NCBI GenBank assembly: GCA_005884465.1
Contig: VAZH01000148.1
Location: forward strand, 1-7,643
Direction: 5' to 3'
From: Alphaproteobacteria bacterium
Lineage (GTDB): Bacteria > Pseudomonadota > Alphaproteobacteria > Rhizobiales > Xanthobacteraceae
Length of the DNA stretch: 7,643 bases
Shown here: positions 4,974 to 7,643 of the stretch, in pieces
Layout of the letters: every line of letters starts with the position of its first letter
Position numbering within the stretch: the stretch's first letter is position 1
Program-made: the position numbers and the translations under genes
The notes under the pieces: generated by a model
Database searches by the model: none
What the model was told of the DNA's origin: nothing
What the model saw: the letters and a program-made list of their open reading frames with translations, nothing else

Positions 4974-5972
4974 ATGGGAAGACGCGCGCTACGAATTCGT
5001 CCGTTTACGTGGACCGCTGCGATAGCGGCGCTGGCATGCCTGTTCGGTGCGGCAGCGCACGCCCAGCAACCGGTCTGCTCGGCATGGCTGATCGAGAGCA
5101 GCCGGTTCATGAACGTGCCGTTCGGAGCGTTCATGCCGGATCGCGCATTCGTGCCGGGCAGCACGAAGCCGGAGAGCAGCATTCCGACCGTCGATCTGCC
5201 GGTGAACGTCGGCGTGATCAAGTGCGGCAGTGAGTTGATCCTCTACGATACCGGCTGGAAGCAGCAGGAATATCTCAAGATGACCGGGTCAGACCACTGG
5301 GCTCCGCTGCCGGACCAGCTGAAGGCCCTTGGCTTCAATGCTGCCGATGTCACCAAGGTGGTGATCGGCCACGCCCACTGGGACCACGCCGGCCAATTGT
5401 CCGACCTGCCCAATGCCGTGCTCTATGTCCAACGCGAGGAGCTCAGGGCGATTGAGTGGGCGCTCAACTATCCGGAGCCGCACATCCGGGCGATCAACTC
5501 CGATCCCGGCGGCTGCTACCGTACGCCCGCCTGTGGCTACATGCCGCTCACAATCGAAGAGGTCTACGGCAAGGTGCTGAAGGGCAAGGCGGTGATCGTC
5601 GATGGTGAGATGGAGATCCTGCCGGGGGTGCGCATTCATCCGGCGTTTCGCGCGCATACGGCCGGCTCGCAGCTGCTTGAGGTGCCTACCGCCATCGGCA
5701 AGCTGGTGTTCGGCTCGGACGCGTTCTCGTCATACGAGGCCATCCGCGATTGGATGACGGCGAACGTGCAGCAGACCGATACAGTTCAGCAGTTTCTGGC
5801 TTACGAGAAGTGCTACAAGATTACCGGCGGCTACAACAACTGCGTCGCGGCCCACGAGCCGCTGAGCTACACGGACAAATATCCGCTGACGAAGAATTCC
5901 TGGGTGGCGCTGAACGGCGGACGCATGGCCGAGATCACGCTGGCGCCGGGTGAAAAATCGCGCAAGCCATGA
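4974..5972 (+). CDS. Exported metallo-beta-lactamase-fold hydrolase, N-acyl homoserine lactonase-like
   Basis: The precursor has 332 residues, with a signal peptide of about 30 (basic start, hydrophobic core, GAAAHA then QQ), so the enzyme should be periplasmic. The fold's zinc site is complete: His133-x-His135-x-Asp137-His138 in IGHAHWDHAG, His228 in FRAHTAG, Asp249 in VFGSDAF, and His294 in AAHEP. YDTGWKQ (91-97) is the usual Asp-Thr-Gly strand. The overall spacing fits the AHL-lactonase-like branch rather than true beta-lactamases. The mature protein has six cysteines (35, 84, 181, 187, 280, 290), which could form disulfides in the periplasm. Such enzymes cleave lactones or other esters, and a quorum-quenching role is possible but not shown. 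A signal peptide is uncommon for classic AHL lactonases, so another substrate is likely. Its stop overlaps the next start by four bases (ATGA), which suggests coupled translation with the propeller protein. Confidence 0.87.
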   Translation: MGRRALRIRPFTWTAAIAALACLFGAAAHAQQPVCSAWLIESSRFMNVPFGAFMPDRAFVPGSTKPESSIPTVDLPVNVGVIKCGSELILYDTGWKQQEYLKMTGSDHWAPLPDQLKALGFNAADVTKVVIGHAHWDHAGQLSDLPNAVLYVQREELRAIEWALNYPEPHIRAINSDPGGCYRTPACGYMPLTIEEVYGKVLKGKAVIVDGEMEILPGVRIHPAFRAHTAGSQLLEVPTAIGKLVFGSDAFSSYEAIRDWMTANVQQTDTVQQFLAYEKCYKITGGYNNCVAAHEPLSYTDKYPLTKNSWVALNGGRMAEITLAPGEKSRKP

Positions 5973-7201
5973 CTGGTGTTTTCGGGGTGGGACCAGACGG
6001 CCCATCCCGACCACTTCATCTCGGGATTGGAAAAAAGCGGTTCGGCCTGCGCCGGCTGGCCTTGCGGCTTGTCTGCGTGGCGTCGCTCCTAGCCAGCAGC
6101 GCGTCGGCACATGACGCGAGCAGCTATGGCGGGGTGTTTCGCTCCCGCGATCTCGGCGCCGCCTGGTTGAATGCCGATGTCGGCCTGTTTCTCAATGCAG
6201 CGCTCGTCATTGTGGTCGATCCGCGCGATTCGTCCCACCTGCTGGTTGGCACCGAACTCGGAATCCTGAGTTCGCACAATGGAGGGCGGAGCTGGGCGCC
6301 GGAGGCGCGTGAGCTCATCATCGGCGCGGTCTTTGCGCTCGCCTTCTCGCCAGACGGCGAACTGGCCGTTTGTGCGGCAGCCAACGGCGTGTTTCGTCGC
6401 GACCAGGACAGTTGGCGGCGTGCTGAGGTCCCAGGGTCCGCGATTCCGGCGCGGGCGCTGGTCGCTGGGCCGGCGAACCATCGTTTCTATCTGCTCGGCC
6501 GGAGGGAACTTTTCACGAGTGAGGACGGCGGCCGCACCTATGCGGTCGTGCCCGGACTCCGAGAGATCGGCGAGATGACGGCGCTGGCGGCGATCCCGGG
6601 ATCGGCCGACATTCTGGCGGCCGTAATCGACGGCCGGGCGATGATCAGCCACGATGGGGGGCGCACCTGGCGCGATGCCGGCTTGGGCGACGCAGCTGCG
6701 CCGGTCGATACGATCGCAACCGATGCCAGCCAGCCGCGACGCATCTGGGCGACCGCGGGGAGCCGGATCGTGGTCAGCGACGATCTCGGCTCCGGTTGGC
6801 ATTCTATCGGTCGTTCACTGCCTGAGGCGAGAGCCAAGGTGCGCGGCATCGCAGCCAGCGCAGACGGTACAACCCTGGTGGTCTCCTCCGATCGCGGAAT
6901 CTATCGCAGCAACGACGGCGGCGAAACCTGGGTGCAGAAAGAAGACAACCTTCCAATCCATATCGAGGCCGGGCCTCTCGCCCGGGATCCAAACGATCCG
7001 GGCGTCGTCTACGCGGTCTTCTCGCTGATGCCCTACGCGGAAGTCTGGCGCATGGCCCTCGAAGGCGGCAACCTGCTGGCGCGCATCGAACCGATCAGCC
7101 TCGTCGGCGGGTTCTCGTTCTGTGTGCTGGTGCTGATCGGCGGTGGTCTTGCGGCGCTACACCTGTCGCGCCGGCGCACCGACGCCCATTCGCCGCGCTG
7201 A
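5969..7201 (+). CDS. Asp-box beta-propeller protein (BNR/Ycf48-like), exported with a C-terminal membrane anchor
   Basis: The protein has 410 residues. It begins with a long basic n-region and a signal peptide whose hydrophobic core ends at about 47 (SLLASSASA, then HD). The body carries Asp-box repeats of the Ser-x-Asp-Gly-Gly-x-Thr-Trp kind: SSHNGGRSW (101-109), TSEDGGRTY (183-191), ISHDGGRTW (226-234), VSDDLGSGW (269-277) and RSNDGGETW (313-321), with weaker ones near 57-66 and 133-139. This gives about seven blades. A hydrophobic span (about 376-399) followed by RRR anchors the C terminus in the inner membrane with the propeller in the periplasm. Asp-box propellers occur in sialidases, the photosystem II assembly factor Ycf48 and VPS10-like proteins. 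Sialidase catalytic residues are not evident, so a binding or assembly role is more likely. It starts inside the last codon of the metallo-hydrolase gene, which suggests the two work together. Confidence 0.83.
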   Translation: MTGVFGVGPDGPSRPLHLGIGKKRFGLRRLALRLVCVASLLASSASAHDASSYGGVFRSRDLGAAWLNADVGLFLNAALVIVVDPRDSSHLLVGTELGILSSHNGGRSWAPEARELIIGAVFALAFSPDGELAVCAAANGVFRRDQDSWRRAEVPGSAIPARALVAGPANHRFYLLGRRELFTSEDGGRTYAVVPGLREIGEMTALAAIPGSADILAAVIDGRAMISHDGGRTWRDAGLGDAAAPVDTIATDASQPRRIWATAGSRIVVSDDLGSGWHSIGRSLPEARAKVRGIAASADGTTLVVSSDRGIYRSNDGGETWVQKEDNLPIHIEAGPLARDPNDPGVVYAVFSLMPYAEVWRMALEGGNLLARIEPISLVGGFSFCVLVLIGGGLAALHLSRRRTDAHSPR

Positions 7202-7220
7202 CCCGCGCATGGCCGCGCGA

Positions 7221-7270
7221 ACCCGAAGTTCGGGCATACCGTGCGGCAAGTGCTGCTGAGAACTTCGGGT
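7221..7270 (+). repeat. Inverted repeat before the Vgb-like gene, with two competing hairpins
   Basis: ACCCGAAGTT (7221-7230) and AACTTCGGGT (7261-7270) are perfect 10-base inverted copies with a 30-base loop. The left arm can instead fold with the adjacent bases: CCCGA (7222-7226) with TCGGG (7230-7234) around a three-base loop. The two structures cannot form together. The element fills the gap between the propeller stop and the next start. No T-run follows. Confidence 0.55.
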
Positions 7271-7284
7271 CCAAAAGCGGAACT

Positions 7285-7643
7285 ATGGAGTTGCTAGTGT
7301 CCTCATCGATTCCGAGGCTCGTACGGAGCGTGCCGCGAATGTTTGCGAACTTCAAAATCGGGACACTAGCCGTGGCGCTCGGCATCGCGGTCCTGGCGGG
7401 AGGCGCGCTTCTGCTGGTCCGCGCCGTTCCGGAGCAAAAATTCGTCGAGTACCGCATGGACGAGCCGCAGGATGCGCCGATCGCGATTGCCGCGGGCATT
7501 GACGGCAGCATCTGGTTCACCATCGACCATGCCAATGCGATCGGCCGTCTGCGCAACGGCCGCATCGAGCGGCTGCCTACGTCGGGCCGCAACATCGAGC
7601 CGATCGGGCTCGCGATCGCAGACGACGGCAGCGCCTGGTACAC
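7285..7643 (+). CDS. Virginiamycin B lyase-like beta-propeller protein, N-terminal part only
   Basis: The gene runs off the window end, leaving 119 complete codons. After a short N-terminal stretch comes a hydrophobic segment, GTLAVALGIAVLAGGALLLV (about 26-45), which serves as a signal peptide or anchor. Then come repeats typical of the Vgb/streptogramin-lyase family: an Ala-Ile-Ala-Ala-Gly-x-Asp-Gly-Ser-x-Trp-Phe-Thr block followed by Asn-Ala-Ile-Gly-Arg and a second Asp-Gly-Ser-Ala-Trp-Tyr-Thr block. True Vgb linearises streptogramin B antibiotics, but most proteins with this propeller in environmental bacteria have no known activity, and the catalytic region is outside the window. The start is uncertain: ATG 7285 is the first good in-frame one but has only AGCGGA three bases before it. 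ATG 7339 has GGAG (7325-7328) at ten bases and a shorter n-region. The same-strand order suggests it belongs with the preceding exported proteins. Confidence 0.75.
   Translation, partial: MELLVSSSIPRLVRSVPRMFANFKIGTLAVALGIAVLAGGALLLVRAVPEQKFVEYRMDEPQDAPIAIAAGIDGSIWFTIDHANAIGRLRNGRIERLPTSGRNIEPIGLAIADDGSAWY

Noticed and set aside
6089..6802. Minus-strand open frame opposite the Asp-box propeller
   Set aside because: Antisense shadow. The Asp-box repeats show which frame is real.

Overview
The window looks like chromosomal DNA from a high-GC alphaproteobacterium, most likely Bradyrhizobium, Rhodopseudomonas or a close relative (Nitrobacteraceae). This rests on codon and base composition, on the families seen, and on a two-hairpin intergenic repeat at 3026-3127 that I recall as common in that group. 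No tool or database was used, so the taxon is an inference.

Region 1 (1-2917) is one end of an ebo-type gene cluster. A strong ribosome-binding site and the first 22 codons of a minus-strand gene (68 down to 1) look like the start of an EboD-like dehydroquinate-synthase-family protein running out of the window. Divergent from it lie a type I phosphodiesterase/nucleotide pyrophosphatase-like gene (205-1578, eboF-like) and, after a 244-base gap, a TatD-like metal-dependent hydrolase (1823-2917, eboB). ebo clusters are known from cyanobacteria (export of the scytonemin monomer to the periplasm), from pseudomonads and from other bacteria. Their exact chemistry is unresolved. The phosphodiesterase-like protein has replacements at most canonical metal-ligand positions, and the TatD-like protein carries an N-terminal extension of about 58 residues with a Cys-Pro-Cys-Cys motif.

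Region 2 (2918-3356) has no intact gene. It holds the 3' scrap of a thioredoxin/TlpA-fold gene on the minus strand, broken by a one-base frameshift (2930-3025), then the dispersed twin-hairpin repeat (3026-3127), then about 230 bases with only a candidate promoter.

Region 3 (3357-4193) is a membrane nickel/cobalt transporter of the NicO/NiCoT type, with the metal signature in its first helix region and a 13-histidine loop.

Region 4 (about 4265-7643) is a same-strand run of exported or membrane-anchored proteins: an anchored helical protein of unknown function with an ambiguous start, a signal-peptide metallo-beta-lactamase-fold hydrolase with a full set of zinc ligands, an Asp-box beta-propeller with a C-terminal membrane anchor that overlaps the hydrolase gene by four bases, and the start of a virginiamycin-B-lyase-like propeller that runs off the end. 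All four appear to act on the periplasmic side. The hydrolase and the first propeller are probably translationally coupled. No substrate can be read from the sequence.
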